Assembly (NCBI RefSeq): GCF_034424625.1
Contig: NZ_CP139976.1
Coordinates: forward strand, 1-64,000
DNA: 64,000 nucleotides
From: Janthinobacterium lividum
GTDB lineage: Bacteria > Pseudomonadota > Gammaproteobacteria > Burkholderiales > Burkholderiaceae_D
Direction of reading: 5' to 3'
The notes under the pieces are model-generated. The model was not told the DNA's origin and ran no database searches. It saw only the letters and a program-made list of their open reading frames with translations. Positions 29,203 to 39,212 of this stretch are shown here, piece by piece. Position numbers and translations under genes: made by a program. Numbering within the stretch: position 1 is the first letter of the stretch; every line of letters begins with the position of its first letter.

Positions 29203-30380
29203 GGCATTTCCTTGGCGCCATACACGGCCTGGCACAGTTCCGTCACGAATGGCCCCGCCATGCCCTCCAGCGCCGTATTCGTGAATGTCACCACCGACAA
29301 TTCTTGCGCCGGGTCAACAAACCACGAATGGCCATACGTGCCGCCCATGCGCCACGTGCCCACGGACTCCGGCGTGGCGGCGGCAAGCGGGTCCGTCAAG
29401 ACGGTAACCCCCAGGCCGAAGCCACGACCGGGCCAGAACGGCAAGTCGAAGCCGCCCGTCTGGTTTGCTCCCATCTGGCGCGCCAGCGCCGGCGGCAGCA
29501 ACGGCGCGCCACCCAGGCGCAGGGTTTCCAGCAGGCGCATGAAGTCGGGCGCCGAGCCGACCATGCCGGCGCCGCCGGATGGGTAAGCGTGCGCATCGCG
29601 GGCACGGGCCGGCGACAAGGTAAAACCTGCCATGCCGTCGAGAAACGGCAGATGGTCTTTCCCCTCGTCCAGCAAACGGCGCGGCCGGGACTCTCCCGCT
29701 GCGCGGTCCGCATAGGCCACGGCCAGGCGCGCCGGGTCGGCAGCCAAAAAGCCCGTGTCGCGCATGGCCAGCGGCGCCGTCACCAGCTGTGCCACGGCCT
29801 GCGCCAGCGGCAAACCAGTCACCGCTTCGATCACGGCGCCCAGCACGTCGGTGGCGATCGAGTAGGCCCAGCGCTCGCCCGGTGCATATGCGAGCGGCAC
29901 CGTGGCCAGGCGGCGCAGGTTGTCTGCCAGGGAAATACGGGACGCATCCATGCCGTCCGACACGCCCGCCTGCGCATACGCGCCGCCCGGCGGCTGGAAA
30001 AAGCCATAGTCGAGCCCGGCCGTGTGCGTGAGCAAGTGCCGCACGGTCATCGCCGCCACCGTGCCGTCCGGCTGGCGCGGCGCAAAATACGGCAGCCAGC
30101 GCGTCACCAGGTCGTCCAGGCTCAGGCGGTGCTGTCCCACCAGCGCCAGCGCGGCCGTGGAGACGATGGGTTTGCTCACGGACGCCAGGCGGAAGACGGC
30201 GTCCTCAATCATGGGCGTGCCCGCCTCGCGGTCCAGGTGGCCGGCCGCGCGGCAGTACACGTCCTGGCCGCGCTGGCGCACCAGCACCACGGCGCCCACC
30301 AGGCGCTGCTGGCGCAAGACGGCATCGAGCAAGGGATCGATGCGGACGGACAGGGCCGCGGGAGAGAAGTTGTACATCAT
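29199..30380 (-). CDS. Serine hydrolase of the beta-lactamase (class C)/EstB family
   Basis: A 393-residue protein. The catalytic SxxK motif is S67-V-S-K70 in RLASVSKP; the YxN position reads YSI (WAYSIA, near 170) and the third motif resembles GHSW (GGTYGHSW). The variant motifs and lack of a signal peptide suggest an EstB-type esterase rather than a true beta-lactamase. ATG 30380 follows AAAGG. It is the first gene of an operon with the MFS transporter and diverges from a LysR-type regulator, its likely controller. Confidence 0.88.
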   Translation of the reverse strand: MMYNFSPAALSVRIDPLLDAVLRQQRLVGAVVLVRQRGQDVYCRAAGHLDREAGTPMIEDAVFRLASVSKPIVSTAALALVGQHRLSLDDLVTRWLPYFAPRQPDGTVAAMTVRHLLTHTAGLDYGFFQPPGGAYAQAGVSDGMDASRISLADNLRRLATVPLAYAPGERWAYSIATDVLGAVIEAVTGLPLAQAVAQLVTAPLAMRDTGFLAADPARLAVAYADRAAGESRPRRLLDEGKDHLPFLDGMAGFTLSPARARDAHAYPSGGAGMVGSAPDFMRLLETLRLGGAPLLPPALARQMGANQTGGFDLPFWPGRGFGLGVTVLTDPLAAATPESVGTWRMGGTYGHSWFVDPAQELSVVTFTNTALEGMAGPFVTELCQAVYGAKEMP

Positions 30381-30493
30381 GACGTAACCTTTCAAATGAT
30401 CAGACTGCCAAGGTAAGCCAGGTGCGATCAAAGAAAAATAGGCTATAGTTTCTGTCTGTGCGGACATTTGCATCCGCAATAAAGGGTAAAAAA

Positions 30494-31384
30494 ATGGATA
30501 ACCTGGCGGGATTCACGGCCTTCGTGCAGGCGGCCGAAACGCGCAGTTTTGTCGCGGCGGGCCGGGTGCTGGGTATTTCCGCCTCGGCCGTGGGCAAGAG
30601 CATCGCGCGACTGGAAGAGCGCCTCGGTGTGCGCCTGTTTCACCGCAGTACGCGCAGCATCGCGCTGACGAGCGAGGGGACTGTGTTTCTCGAACGCTGC
30701 CGGCGCATTCTGGGCGAGATCGAGGCGGCCGAGCTGGAGTTATCGAATAGCAAGAGCGCACCGCAAGGGCGCCTGCGCGTCAGCCTGCCGCAGGTGGGCA
30801 GCCTGCTCAATCCCGTGCTGGCCGCATTTGCGCGCGCCTATCCGCAGGTGGAACTCGACCTCGATTTCAGCGACCGCCGGGTCGACGTGATCGAGGAAGG
30901 CTATGACGCCGTCGTGCGCGCGGGAGAAAGTGCCGACAGCCGCTTGATGAGTCGCCAACTGGGCCAGTTTCAGCTGCAACTGGTGGCCGCGCCCGCCTAT
31001 CTGGCGCAACATGGCACGCCGCTGCTTCCCGCCGACCTGGCGCAGCACACTTGCCTGCTGTATAAATTTCCCAGCAGCGGCAAGGTCGAAGCCTGGCCCT
31101 TGCCCGAGTGGAATAGCCTGCAGGCAGCCGGCTTGCCGGCGCTGCTCAACTGCAACAATGTGGACACCCTGCTGCACTTTGCCGAAAGCGGCCTGGGCAT
31201 CGCCGCCCTCCCCGACTTTGCCGTGCGCGCGGCGCTCGCCGCAGGCCGCTTGCAGCCGGTGCTGGACGCGCACCGCCAGCACGACGGCGCCTTTCGCATC
31301 CTGTGGCCCAGCAGCCGCCACCTGACGCCGAAACTGCGCGCCTTCATCGATTTCCTGGCCACGCACGTGTTTCCGGAAAACTGA
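30494..31384 (+). CDS. LysR-family transcriptional regulator
   Basis: A 296-residue protein. The N-terminal winged HTH (FVQAAETRSFVAAGRVLGIS, then VGKSIARLEERLGVRLFHR) and the C-terminal periplasmic-binding-like co-inducer domain are standard. ATG 30494 follows AAAGGG. It is divergent from the serine hydrolase/MFS operon across 113 bp, which is the usual layout for a LysR regulator and its target. The inducer is unknown. Confidence 0.95.
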   Translation: MDNLAGFTAFVQAAETRSFVAAGRVLGISASAVGKSIARLEERLGVRLFHRSTRSIALTSEGTVFLERCRRILGEIEAAELELSNSKSAPQGRLRVSLPQVGSLLNPVLAAFARAYPQVELDLDFSDRRVDVIEEGYDAVVRAGESADSRLMSRQLGQFQLQLVAAPAYLAQHGTPLLPADLAQHTCLLYKFPSSGKVEAWPLPEWNSLQAAGLPALLNCNNVDTLLHFAESGLGIAALPDFAVRAALAAGRLQPVLDAHRQHDGAFRILWPSSRHLTPKLRAFIDFLATHVFPEN

Positions 31385-31590
31385 GCCGCATCCAGCGCCG
31401 CGCTCGTTGTTTCCACACGACAACTTATTTAATTTGCTACCAATTTTTTAACTTTTCGCGGACTTGATACAAGTTTTTGTATTGCAGTGCGGAATTTTGA
31501 GGAACAATTACAGGCTGGCCGCCCTTACGTATAAACCCGTAGCCCGGGCCTGTCGACGTTTTCCTTCACTTCCGCAACACGAAAGCAATC

Positions 31591-33297
31591 ATGTCACTCA
31601 CACAATTCAAAATCGGCACCCGGCTCGGGATCGGGTTTGCTGTCGTCCTCGGCCTGCTGGTGGCCGTCTTGCTCGTCGGCCTGTATTCCATGGGGCAACT
31701 GAGCGCGCGCACGCACGACATCGTGGCCGACAAGAACGTCAAGATGGCGGCCGCCAATACCATGAGCGACAACGTGCGCAACATTACGCTGGCGATCACG
31801 AGCATCGTGGTGGCGCCGACGGAAGCGCTGGTGCAGGCGGAGCTGGCAAAGATCGGCGAGGCGCGCAAGAAATATGGTGCCGCCAAGGAAACCTTGCAAA
31901 AGAAAATCTCGACGGACAAGGAAACGGCACTGATGGCCGAGCTGGACGCTGCCCTGAAATCGGGCGCGCCGCTGAACAACAAGGTCATCGAGCTGCGCAA
32001 TGCGGGCCAGACGGAAGAAGCGATCGCCTTCTTGACGCAGCAGGCGGCACCGAGCCTGAAGCGCGTGCTGGGCGCACTCGATAGCCTCGTCGCGTATGAA
32101 GGCGAGCAGGCAGCGCAGGCGGCGACGGATGCCGAGACGCTGAGCGCCAGCGCGCGCGCCTCCATGATTGCCCTGGGCAGCGTGGCCGTGCTGCTGGGCG
32201 CTTTTGTTGCCTGGATCATCACGCGCTCGATCACCCGCCCCATCAATGCAGCCGTGGGCGTGGCCGAAACCGTGGCCTCGGGCGACTTGTCGTCGCACAT
32301 CGTCGTCAATTCCAGCGATGAAACGGGCCGCCTGCTGGGCGCCCTGAAAGCCATGAACGACAGCCTGTTGGGCGTGGTGGCGCAAGTGCGCAACGGCACG
32401 GACGCGATCTCCACGGCATCGAGCGAAATTGCCGCCGGCAACCTCGACCTGTCGTCCCGCACGGAAGAGCAAGCCAGTTCGCTGGAAGAAACGGCGTCGG
32501 CCATGGAAGAGCTGACCTCGACCGTGAAGCAGAACGCGGACAATGCGCGCCAGGCCAACCAGCTGGCAAAAAGCGCGTCGGAAGTGGCCGTGCGCGGCGG
32601 CAGCATCGTCTCGCAAGTGGTCGACACCATGGGCACCATCAACGAGTCGTCGAAGAAAATCGTCGACATCATCGGCGTCATCGACGGCATCGCCTTCCAG
32701 ACGAATATCCTGGCCTTGAACGCGGCCGTGGAAGCGGCACGCGCGGGCGAGCAGGGCCGTGGCTTCGCCGTCGTGGCAACGGAAGTGCGCAACCTGGCGC
32801 ACCGTTCGGCCTCGGCCGCCAAGGAAATCAAGGAATTGATCGCCGCGTCCGTCGCCAACGTGGACACGGGTTCGCGCCTCGTCAATGAAGCGGGCCAGAC
32901 CATGGGCGACATTGTCGACAGCATCGTGCGCGTGACCGACATCATGGGAGAGATTACTTCCGCCACGCACGAGCAGACCATCGGCATCGAGCAGATCAAC
33001 ATGGCCATTGCCCAGATGGATGAAGTGACGCAGCAAAACGCGGCCCTGGTGGAAGAAGCGGCGGCCGCTTCGCAAAGCATGCAGGAGCAGGCGGGCGAAC
33101 TGGCGCACGTGGTGGGTTTCTTTAAAACCGGCAACCATGTCGCCAGCGCATCCAAGCTGGCGCCTGTGCGCGCCGCGCCAGCAGCGCCCGCCATCGCACG
33201 CCCCGCCGCCAAGCCAGCACCCGCGCGCAAGGCTGTCGCAGCCGCGCCGGCACGCCGCAGCAATGCTGCCGCCGAGAGCGAATGGGAAGAGTTTTAA
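31591..33297 (+). CDS. Methyl-accepting chemotaxis protein with C-terminal EWEEF tether
   Basis: A 568-residue chemoreceptor. Transmembrane helices at about 12-32 and 190-212 flank a four-helix-bundle sensor domain. A HAMP domain and the signalling coiled coil follow, with the conserved tip [20 protein letters not shown]. The last residues EWEEF match the CheR/CheB docking pentapeptide and are identical to those of the receptor at 21223-22956. The signalling halves of the two are very alike and the sensor halves are not, which suggests duplication and exchange of input domains. Confidence 0.95.
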   Translation: MSLTQFKIGTRLGIGFAVVLGLLVAVLLVGLYSMGQLSARTHDIVADKNVKMAAANTMSDNVRNITLAITSIVVAPTEALVQAELAKIGEARKKYGAAKETLQKKISTDKETALMAELDAALKSGAPLNNKVIELRNAGQTEEAIAFLTQQAAPSLKRVLGALDSLVAYEGEQAAQAATDAETLSASARASMIALGSVAVLLGAFVAWIITRSITRPINAAVGVAETVASGDLSSHIVVNSSDETGRLLGALKAMNDSLLGVVAQVRNGTDAISTASSEIAAGNLDLSSRTEEQASSLEETASAMEELTSTVKQNADNARQANQLAKSASEVAVRGGSIVSQVVDTMGTINESSKKIVDIIGVIDGIAFQTNILALNAAVEAARAGEQGRGFAVVATEVRNLAHRSASAAKEIKELIAASVANVDTGSRLVNEAGQTMGDIVDSIVRVTDIMGEITSATHEQTIGIEQINMAIAQMDEVTQQNAALVEEAAAASQSMQEQAGELAHVVGFFKTGNHVASASKLAPVRAAPAAPAIARPAAKPAPARKAVAAAPARRSNAAAESEWEEF

Positions 33298-33322
33298 CCA
33301 ATAGCAACGTCCTCCCCACGGG

Positions 33323-33357
33323 AAAGCCAGGCAGGAAGTTGCTGCCTGGCTTTTTTT
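33323..33357 (+). terminator. Rho-independent terminator after the second chemoreceptor
   Basis: The stem AAAGCCAGGCAG (33323-33334) pairs with CTGCCTGGCTTT (33342-33353) and is followed by further T. It starts 25 bp after the chemoreceptor stop. Confidence 0.9.
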
Positions 33358-33471
33358 CGTCCGCAATCACCACTTTTTTTGCGGCAAAGCCCGCGCAATA
33401 GGCAAAAGTGCAAAACGTGCACCGCGCATACGCTTTACAATCCTCGCTCGCTTTACAAAATATTGGTCATC

Positions 33472-36400
33472 ATGAATCAGGCAGAACAGCAGCGCCTCCT
33501 GGCTATCCTGGAGTATTGGCACAAGATCGAATTCTTTATCCCGTTTGACCTGAATCAAATCACGGACGTTGAAGACCAGTCCACCGTGCGCCTCCTGCAC
33601 CGCGAACAGCTGGCGCAATTGCCGCTGCAGTTCGCCACGCAATGGCAAGTGCCGTCCGACCGCGAGATCGACGGCTTCTCGCTGTTCCTCGGCGTGTTCG
33701 ACAAGGCCGAAATCAACAAGGCCTGTCCGCCGGCCAATGGCCCGGAAAATATTGCCGAAACAGAAAAAACAGAACTGCTGGGACGCTCGTGCTTTGCCCG
33801 CCTGAACCTCAATGCGCTGGGCGAGCCGCAGTTCGACCCCGTTTCCGTGTCAACGTTGCCGTGGGCCCTGGGCCGCGCCCGCACGCCGGACTGGTCGGGC
33901 CTGAACCTGGACGCCTTCAGCGACAGCCAGCTGGCGCTGCAAGACAGCCTGCGCAATTTCGCGGCAAGCCGCGCCCCGCAGCAAGTGACGGACGAGGCAG
34001 GCAATGTCTCGTCGCCCCTGTCCGGCATGGAAATCGCAGCCCTGGCCGACCTGCTGCGCGACTGGGCCGGTTTCCACCCGTCGGCCGGCCAGCCGCTGGC
34101 CGTGCTGGAATTGCGCACGCGCAAAAAACGCGCCGCCGTGACGGAAGCCGATGCGCTGGAGTCCAGCCAGAACCGCAGCCTGGACTTTGGCGACGCGGTG
34201 GAACCATCGATCGATATCCTTAACAGCTTTTACCTCGATGACCTGGAGCAGATCATCCGCGCCTTGCGTGGCGGCAAGCTACCCGCGACGGTCGCCGCCT
34301 ATCTGACGCCGCTGGCGCAGGATGAGCGCATCGACCTGTACAGCCCGGCCGGACGCCAGGCGCTGGCCGCCATGCTCAATCCGGGCAACATGAACCGCGG
34401 ACACTGGCTGGAAGACGCCAGCTATGCCATGAGCCTGATGCAGCAGTTCGCCATCCACGGCGCGCGCACGGGCTTGAGCGAGCGGGGCATCTTTTCCGTC
34501 AACGGCCCGCCGGGCACGGGCAAGACGACCTTGCTGCGTGAATTGTTCGCCGACAACATCGTGCGCCGCGCCAGCGTGCTGTCCTGCCTGGACCGCGCCG
34601 GCGACGCCTTCATCGGCAAGGTGGCCGTGGCCTTCGAAGGCGTGCGCGACCCGATTACCATCGCCCGCTTGCGCCCGGAACTGACGGGCTTTGAAATGGT
34701 CGTCGCTTCGTCGAATAACGCGGCGGTGGAAAACATTTCCGGCGACCTCCCGAAACCGAAGCAGCTGGGCAAGGAATGGGCGCGCACGCGCTATTTTGAA
34801 AGCGTGGCGCGCCGGGTCGTGGCCGATGGCAATGGCGCCAACCGCGCCTTGGGCGAGGCGGAAGCGCCATGGGGCTTGATGTCCTGTGCGCTGGGAAACA
34901 GCGCGAACCGCCGCCGCTTCATCAGCAATTTCTATGACGACGACTGGGACAAGACCACGGCGCGCAAGACGCCGAATGCGCAAAATATCCGCCAGTGGCT
35001 GGCCAGCTACCAGGGTGTGAGCTTCGCGCAGGCGGCGCGCGAGTTCCGCGAGACGGAACACGTGGTGGAAAAGGCCCTGGCCGAACACGCCCAATACGCG
35101 GCCCTGTGGCAAGCCGTGGGCACTTGCACGGAAGCAGACTTCATGCAGGCCAGCCAGCAAGCGCTGATTGCTGCCGAGCAAGAGATGGATGCGGCAAATG
35201 GCGCCCTGGCCGCCGCGCTGGCGCAGCAGGAGACATTGCTCGCCAGCAAGAAGGAATTGCTGGAAGAAGAACGCCTGGTGGCGCTGACGCAGCCCGGTTT
35301 CTTTGCCCGCTTGTTCCGCACCGCACCGGCGCGCGCCTTCAAGGACGCCGTCGTCGCCAACGCGGAAGCGCAACGCCAGGCCGCGCGCGACGTGTCCGCC
35401 ATCAAGCTGCTGCTGAAAGGCGAACTGGAGCCGCGCTGCGAGCGCGCCCGCAATAGCCTGCACATCGCCCTGCGCACGGCGCAATCGCGCCAGCGCGAAT
35501 GGGATGACAGCACGGAACTGCTGCGCCGCGCGCGCATGCGTTTCCCCACCATCATCGCGCCGGCCAGCCTGGACGAGCTGGACGGCGACGCCCTTCAAAT
35601 TGGCGGCCTGTGGCATGAACCGGCGCTGGCGCGCCTGCGCTCGCGCCTGTTCGCCAAGGCCCTGGCCCTGCATGAAGCATGGCTGGCGGAAGTGGCAAAA
35701 AAAGGCGGCCCCGGCTTTGGCGGCAACTTGCTGGCCGTGTCGAAATTGCTGAAAAACAAGCGCGCCTACGACCAGTCGCACATCGCCATGGTCTGGCACA
35801 GCCTGTTCATGGTCGTACCCGTCGTGTCGACCACGTTTGCCTCGTTCGCGCGCCAGTTCCAGGGCATGGGCCCCGAATCGCTGGGCTGGCTGTTCATCGA
35901 TGAAGCGGGCCAGGCCGTGCCGCAAGCGGCGCTGGGCAGCCTGTGGCGCGCCAAGCGCGCCGTCGTCGTGGGCGACCCGCTGCAGATCGAACCCGTGTTC
36001 ACGGTGCCGGGCCGCCTGGTGCACACCCTGTCCGCCCTGTCGCCGCACACGCGCGATGGCAGTTACGCGCCAACCTCCGTTTCCGTGCAGACCCTGGCCG
36101 ACAAGGCCAACCGCTATGGCGCGCATGTCGCCGCCAATAGCACGCAGCCCTTGTGGATCGGCAGCCCCCTGCGCGTGCATCGCCGCTGCGTGGAACCGAT
36201 GTTTTCGCTGGCCAACAGCATCGCCTATGAAGACAAGATGGTGTATGGCTTGAGCGAACGCACGCCGCCCGATGGCGCGCGAGGACTTACGCGGGGCCCC
36301 AGCCGCTGGATCGACGCCGTCGGCGCCGTCAGCTACAAGCAAGTCGTGCCGGTGCAGCTCGATTTCGTGCTGGAAGTGCTGCTGAAACTGTACCGCCGCG

Positions 36401-36810
36401 ACGGCAAGCTGCCGGACATGTATGTGATTACACCATTCAAGGCCGTGCGCAACGAATTGCGCTCGCGCATCATGGACTTGGACTGGGACCGCCGCCTTGG
36501 CTACGGCAAGGCGCCGACGGCGCGCGAATTGCGCCAGTGGAGCAGCCAGATGGTGGGCACCGTGCACACCTTCCAGGGCAAGGAACAAAGCGTGGTGATG
36601 CTGGTCCTCGGCGCCGACGACAGCACGGCCGGCGCCGCGCAATGGGCGGCCAGTACGCCGAACCTGCTCAACGTGGCCCTGACGCGCGCGCAGCATTACG
36701 TGTACATCGTCGGCAACCCGCTGCTGTGGGGGCAGTTGCCGCACTTTGCGCCAGCGTGTGCCCAGCTGGCGCATACGGGCATGCATGAGTTTTTGGTGGA
36801 AATGGGCTGA
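33472..36810 (+). CDS. Large superfamily 1 DNA/RNA helicase (UPF1-like core)
   Basis: A 1112-residue protein. The first 340 residues have no domain that I recognise. The helicase core shows Walker A GPPGTGKT at 345-352, motif II DEAG from D810, motif III GDPLQIEP near 833, GTVHTFQGKE near 1029 and motif VI ALTRAQ near 1069. About 450 residues, partly coiled (about 530-680), separate motifs I and II, an insertion typical of UPF1/Dna2-like proteins. No nuclease motif was evident. It stands alone between a terminator and a repeat cluster. It may act in nucleic-acid repair or phage defence, but the context does not say which. ATG 33472 opens on a good family-like sequence. Confidence 0.85.
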   Translation: MNQAEQQRLLAILEYWHKIEFFIPFDLNQITDVEDQSTVRLLHREQLAQLPLQFATQWQVPSDREIDGFSLFLGVFDKAEINKACPPANGPENIAETEKTELLGRSCFARLNLNALGEPQFDPVSVSTLPWALGRARTPDWSGLNLDAFSDSQLALQDSLRNFAASRAPQQVTDEAGNVSSPLSGMEIAALADLLRDWAGFHPSAGQPLAVLELRTRKKRAAVTEADALESSQNRSLDFGDAVEPSIDILNSFYLDDLEQIIRALRGGKLPATVAAYLTPLAQDERIDLYSPAGRQALAAMLNPGNMNRGHWLEDASYAMSLMQQFAIHGARTGLSERGIFSVNGPPGTGKTTLLRELFADNIVRRASVLSCLDRAGDAFIGKVAVAFEGVRDPITIARLRPELTGFEMVVASSNNAAVENISGDLPKPKQLGKEWARTRYFESVARRVVADGNGANRALGEAEAPWGLMSCALGNSANRRRFISNFYDDDWDKTTARKTPNAQNIRQWLASYQGVSFAQAAREFRETEHVVEKALAEHAQYAALWQAVGTCTEADFMQASQQALIAAEQEMDAANGALAAALAQQETLLASKKELLEEERLVALTQPGFFARLFRTAPARAFKDAVVANAEAQRQAARDVSAIKLLLKGELEPRCERARNSLHIALRTAQSRQREWDDSTELLRRARMRFPTIIAPASLDELDGDALQIGGLWHEPALARLRSRLFAKALALHEAWLAEVAKKGGPGFGGNLLAVSKLLKNKRAYDQSHIAMVWHSLFMVVPVVSTTFASFARQFQGMGPESLGWLFIDEAGQAVPQAALGSLWRAKRAVVVGDPLQIEPVFTVPGRLVHTLSALSPHTRDGSYAPTSVSVQTLADKANRYGAHVAANSTQPLWIGSPLRVHRRCVEPMFSLANSIAYEDKMVYGLSERTPPDGARGLTRGPSRWIDAVGAVSYKQVVPVQLDFVLEVLLKLYRRDGKLPDMYVITPFKAVRNELRSRIMDLDWDRRLGYGKAPTARELRQWSSQMVGTVHTFQGKEQSVVMLVLGADDSTAGAAQWAASTPNLLNVALTRAQHYVYIVGNPLLWGQLPHFAPACAQLAHTGMHEFLVEMG

Positions 36811-36834
36811 CGGCCCCGAGACCATACGGGACCA

Positions 36835-36953
36835 CGTAATCCGACAATATTATTGACGGCTCTTGTCGGATTACGCTTGGCTTCGCCTCGCTAATCCGAC
36901 CTACCCTGTGCCGGAATGCGGCGTAGGTCGGATTAGCGTAGCGTAATCCGACA
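36835..36953. repeat. Cluster of palindromic intergenic repeats (REP-like)
   Basis: A partial unit (36835-36846), an inverted unit (36864-36904, arms TGTCGGATTA and TAATCCGAC) and a full unit (36923-36953) lie between two genes. The last differs from 2669-2699 at one base in 31. The cluster is located between the helicase 3' end and the 3' end of the convergent kinase gene, the usual place for REP elements. Confidence 0.85.
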
Positions 36954-36966
36954 CCACCCCAGTCAA

Positions 36967-38367
36967 TTACGCCGGAAAAACCAGGGTAAACGTCGTGGCG
37001 GCCGCATCTGACGCCACGCTCGCGCTGCCGCCGTGCAGCTGCATGATGGCCGTGACGATGGCCAGGCCCAGGCCGGTAGAGGCGGCCGAGTCGCTGCGGG
37101 CCGGGTCGGCGCGGTAGAAGCGCTCGAACAGGTGCGGCAGGTGGCGCGCGGGGATGGCCGGGCCGAGGTTGCTCACGCTCAATTCCACTCCCTCGTTCGT
37201 CGCATGCGAGCGCAGCAGAATCGTGCTGCCCGGCGCCGCGTGGCGGATCGCGTTCGACAGCAAATTGCCCAGCGCGCGGCGCAGCAGCTGCGGCTCGGCC
37301 GTCACATTGCCGCTGCCGTGGCAAGCCAGCGCCAGCTCGCGTTCTTCGGCCAAGCCTTCAAAGAAATCCGCCAGCCTTGCAAACTCATCCTGCACGGGCA
37401 AGACTTGCTTGACGAGCACCATTTCATCCTGCTGTGCCCGTGCCAGGAACAGCATGCTGTCGATCATGCGCGACAGCCGTTCCAGCTCTTCCACATTCGA
37501 CGACACCAGCTGTTCATACTCGTGCGCGCTGCGGGGCCGGGCCAGCATGACCTGGCTTTGCCCCAGCAGATTGGTGACGGGCGTGCGGAATTCATGCGCC
37601 AGATCGGCAGAAAACTGCGACAGCCGCGCATAGCCTTCCTGCAGCCGCGCCAGCATGGCGTTCAAGGCCTGGATCAGCGGCAAGAGCTCCGTCGGTGCCC
37701 CGCGTGCATCGAGTTGCTGCTCCAGCTTGCCCGGCCGCACGAGGGCCGCATGGGCGGCGATATTGCGCAGCGGCCGCAGTCCCCGCAGCAGCATCACGCT
37801 CGACAACAAAGCCGCCACCAGCGCGCTGACGGCGACGGACACGACGATCTGCCAGCGGTAGGCGGCAAACATGGCCGTGCGGTCGCCATAGACCCGGGCG
37901 ACGGATATGTCGGCCATCTGCGCCGGGTCGCCAATGCGCGCACTGGCCGCCACGACCCTGGCCGGGTAGCCGTCGCGGCTGGTCCAGCTGACGATGGCGC
38001 TGCTTGTCACGGGCGCATCGACGGCCACGGGGACAGGATGCGCCACCGTCTCGCCGTTTGGATTGACATCGATCAAACGCGTGCCATCGGCGCGCACGAT
38101 GCGGACCAGGGAATTCTCTTGTCCGCTCATGGTGTCGCGGAAATACTGGGGCCGCTCGCGGATGATGTCGAGGGTGCCCGCATTGCCCAGCAGCTGCTGG
38201 ATTTGCCGCAATTTTCCCAGCAACAAAATATCATCGCGGCGCTCGATTTCCGCGACGAATGAACGGTACAAATGCATGCCCAGCCCGGCCGACACGAGCG
38301 CCACGATCAGCACGAAGACGAGCGTGACGCGCAGGGTCAGCGAGCGCCGCAGTTCTGCCAGCTTCAT
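36967..38367 (-). CDS. hprS: Sensor histidine kinase, HprS/CusS-like
   Basis: A 466-residue membrane kinase. Transmembrane helices at about 11-31 and 172-195 enclose a periplasmic sensor. HAMP follows, then a HisKA domain with H258 in DLAHEFRTP and an HATPase domain with the N, G1 (STGLGLAI) boxes. Its ATG overlaps the regulator stop by four bases (ATGA). It is closest to the heavy-metal/oxidant sensor group (CusS, HprS). Divergence of the operon from a hiuH-type gene is the arrangement of E. coli hprRS (yedWV) and hiuH, whose kinase senses H2O2 by Met/Cys oxidation. The signal here is inferred. Confidence 0.85.
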   Translation of the reverse strand: MKLAELRRSLTLRVTLVFVLIVALVSAGLGMHLYRSFVAEIERRDDILLLGKLRQIQQLLGNAGTLDIIRERPQYFRDTMSGQENSLVRIVRADGTRLIDVNPNGETVAHPVPVAVDAPVTSSAIVSWTSRDGYPARVVAASARIGDPAQMADISVARVYGDRTAMFAAYRWQIVVSVAVSALVAALLSSVMLLRGLRPLRNIAAHAALVRPGKLEQQLDARGAPTELLPLIQALNAMLARLQEGYARLSQFSADLAHEFRTPVTNLLGQSQVMLARPRSAHEYEQLVSSNVEELERLSRMIDSMLFLARAQQDEMVLVKQVLPVQDEFARLADFFEGLAEERELALACHGSGNVTAEPQLLRRALGNLLSNAIRHAAPGSTILLRSHATNEGVELSVSNLGPAIPARHLPHLFERFYRADPARSDSAASTGLGLAIVTAIMQLHGGSASVASDAAATTFTLVFPA

Positions 38368-39074
38368 GCGGCGGCGCCGTTGTCAGGTACCGTGGGCGCA
38401 CGCAATTCGCAGACGTAGCCCATGCCCCGCAAGGTGTGGATCAGCTTGGGCTCGAACGGATCGTCGAGCTTGCTGCGCAGGCGTCGGATGGCCGCGTCGA
38501 TGACGTTGGTGTCGCTCTCGAAATTGATGTCCCACACTTGCGAGGCGATGATGGAACGCGACAGCACCTCGCCCTGGCGCCGCGCCAATAGATGCAGCAA
38601 ACCGAACTCCTTGGCCGTCAGGGCGATGCGCTGGCCTTGCCGGCTGACCTTGCGTTTCATCACGTCGATTTCCATGTCGCCGATACGGATCACGTCGTCC
38701 TCGCGCGGCGGCCCGCGCCGCAGCAAGGTGCGGATGCGCGCCACCAGTTCGGCAAAGGCAAACGGTTTCACAAGGTAATCGTCGGCCCCCAATTCCAGCC
38801 CTTTGACCCGGTCTTGCACTTCGTCGCGCGCCGTGAGGAAAATCACGGGCACGTCCGCACCGCCCTCCTGCAGCCGCAGCGCACGCAAGACTTGCCAGCC
38901 ATCCATGATGGGCAGCATGACGTCGAGCACGATGAGATCGGGTGACTCCGTACCGGCCATGTGCAAGCCGTCGCGGCCGTTGCGCGCCAGGCTCACCGTA
39001 AAGCCGGACTCGGCCAGGCCGCGCAACAGATAGTCGCCCGTCTTCGGTTCGTCTTCGATTACCAGGATACGCAT
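38364..39074 (-). CDS. hprR: OmpR-family response regulator, HprR/CusR-like
   Basis: A 236-residue regulator. The receiver domain has E8-D9, the phosphoacceptor D51 in VLDVMLP and the conserved Lys near 101. The winged-helix output domain spans about 130-225. ATG 39074 was chosen over a GTG two codons earlier because it follows AGAAAG at a fitting distance. It forms a coupled operon with the kinase and is divergent from the HbpS-like gene across 138 bp. It likely activates that operon and its own. The symbol is by analogy with hprR. Confidence 0.88.
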   Translation of the reverse strand: MRILVIEDEPKTGDYLLRGLAESGFTVSLARNGRDGLHMAGTESPDLIVLDVMLPIMDGWQVLRALRLQEGGADVPVIFLTARDEVQDRVKGLELGADDYLVKPFAFAELVARIRTLLRRGPPREDDVIRIGDMEIDVMKRKVSRQGQRIALTAKEFGLLHLLARRQGEVLSRSIIASQVWDINFESDTNVIDAAIRRLRSKLDDPFEPKLIHTLRGMGYVCELRAPTVPDNGAAA

Positions 39075-39212
39075 GGCCACTTTCTAAAGAGAATATAAGA
39101 CCATTCTACGCCGCGCGCAGAGCGCCGCGGATGATAAAAATGTCATGCGGCGATCATCTTCGCGTAGGGTAACACTGGCCATACTGGCGTCACTTGATTC
39201 CCTGGACGCCAC

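Noticed and set aside
34279..36825. 848-codon open frame on the minus strand opposite the helicase gene
   Set aside because: Shadow frame; the plus strand has all helicase motifs in order.
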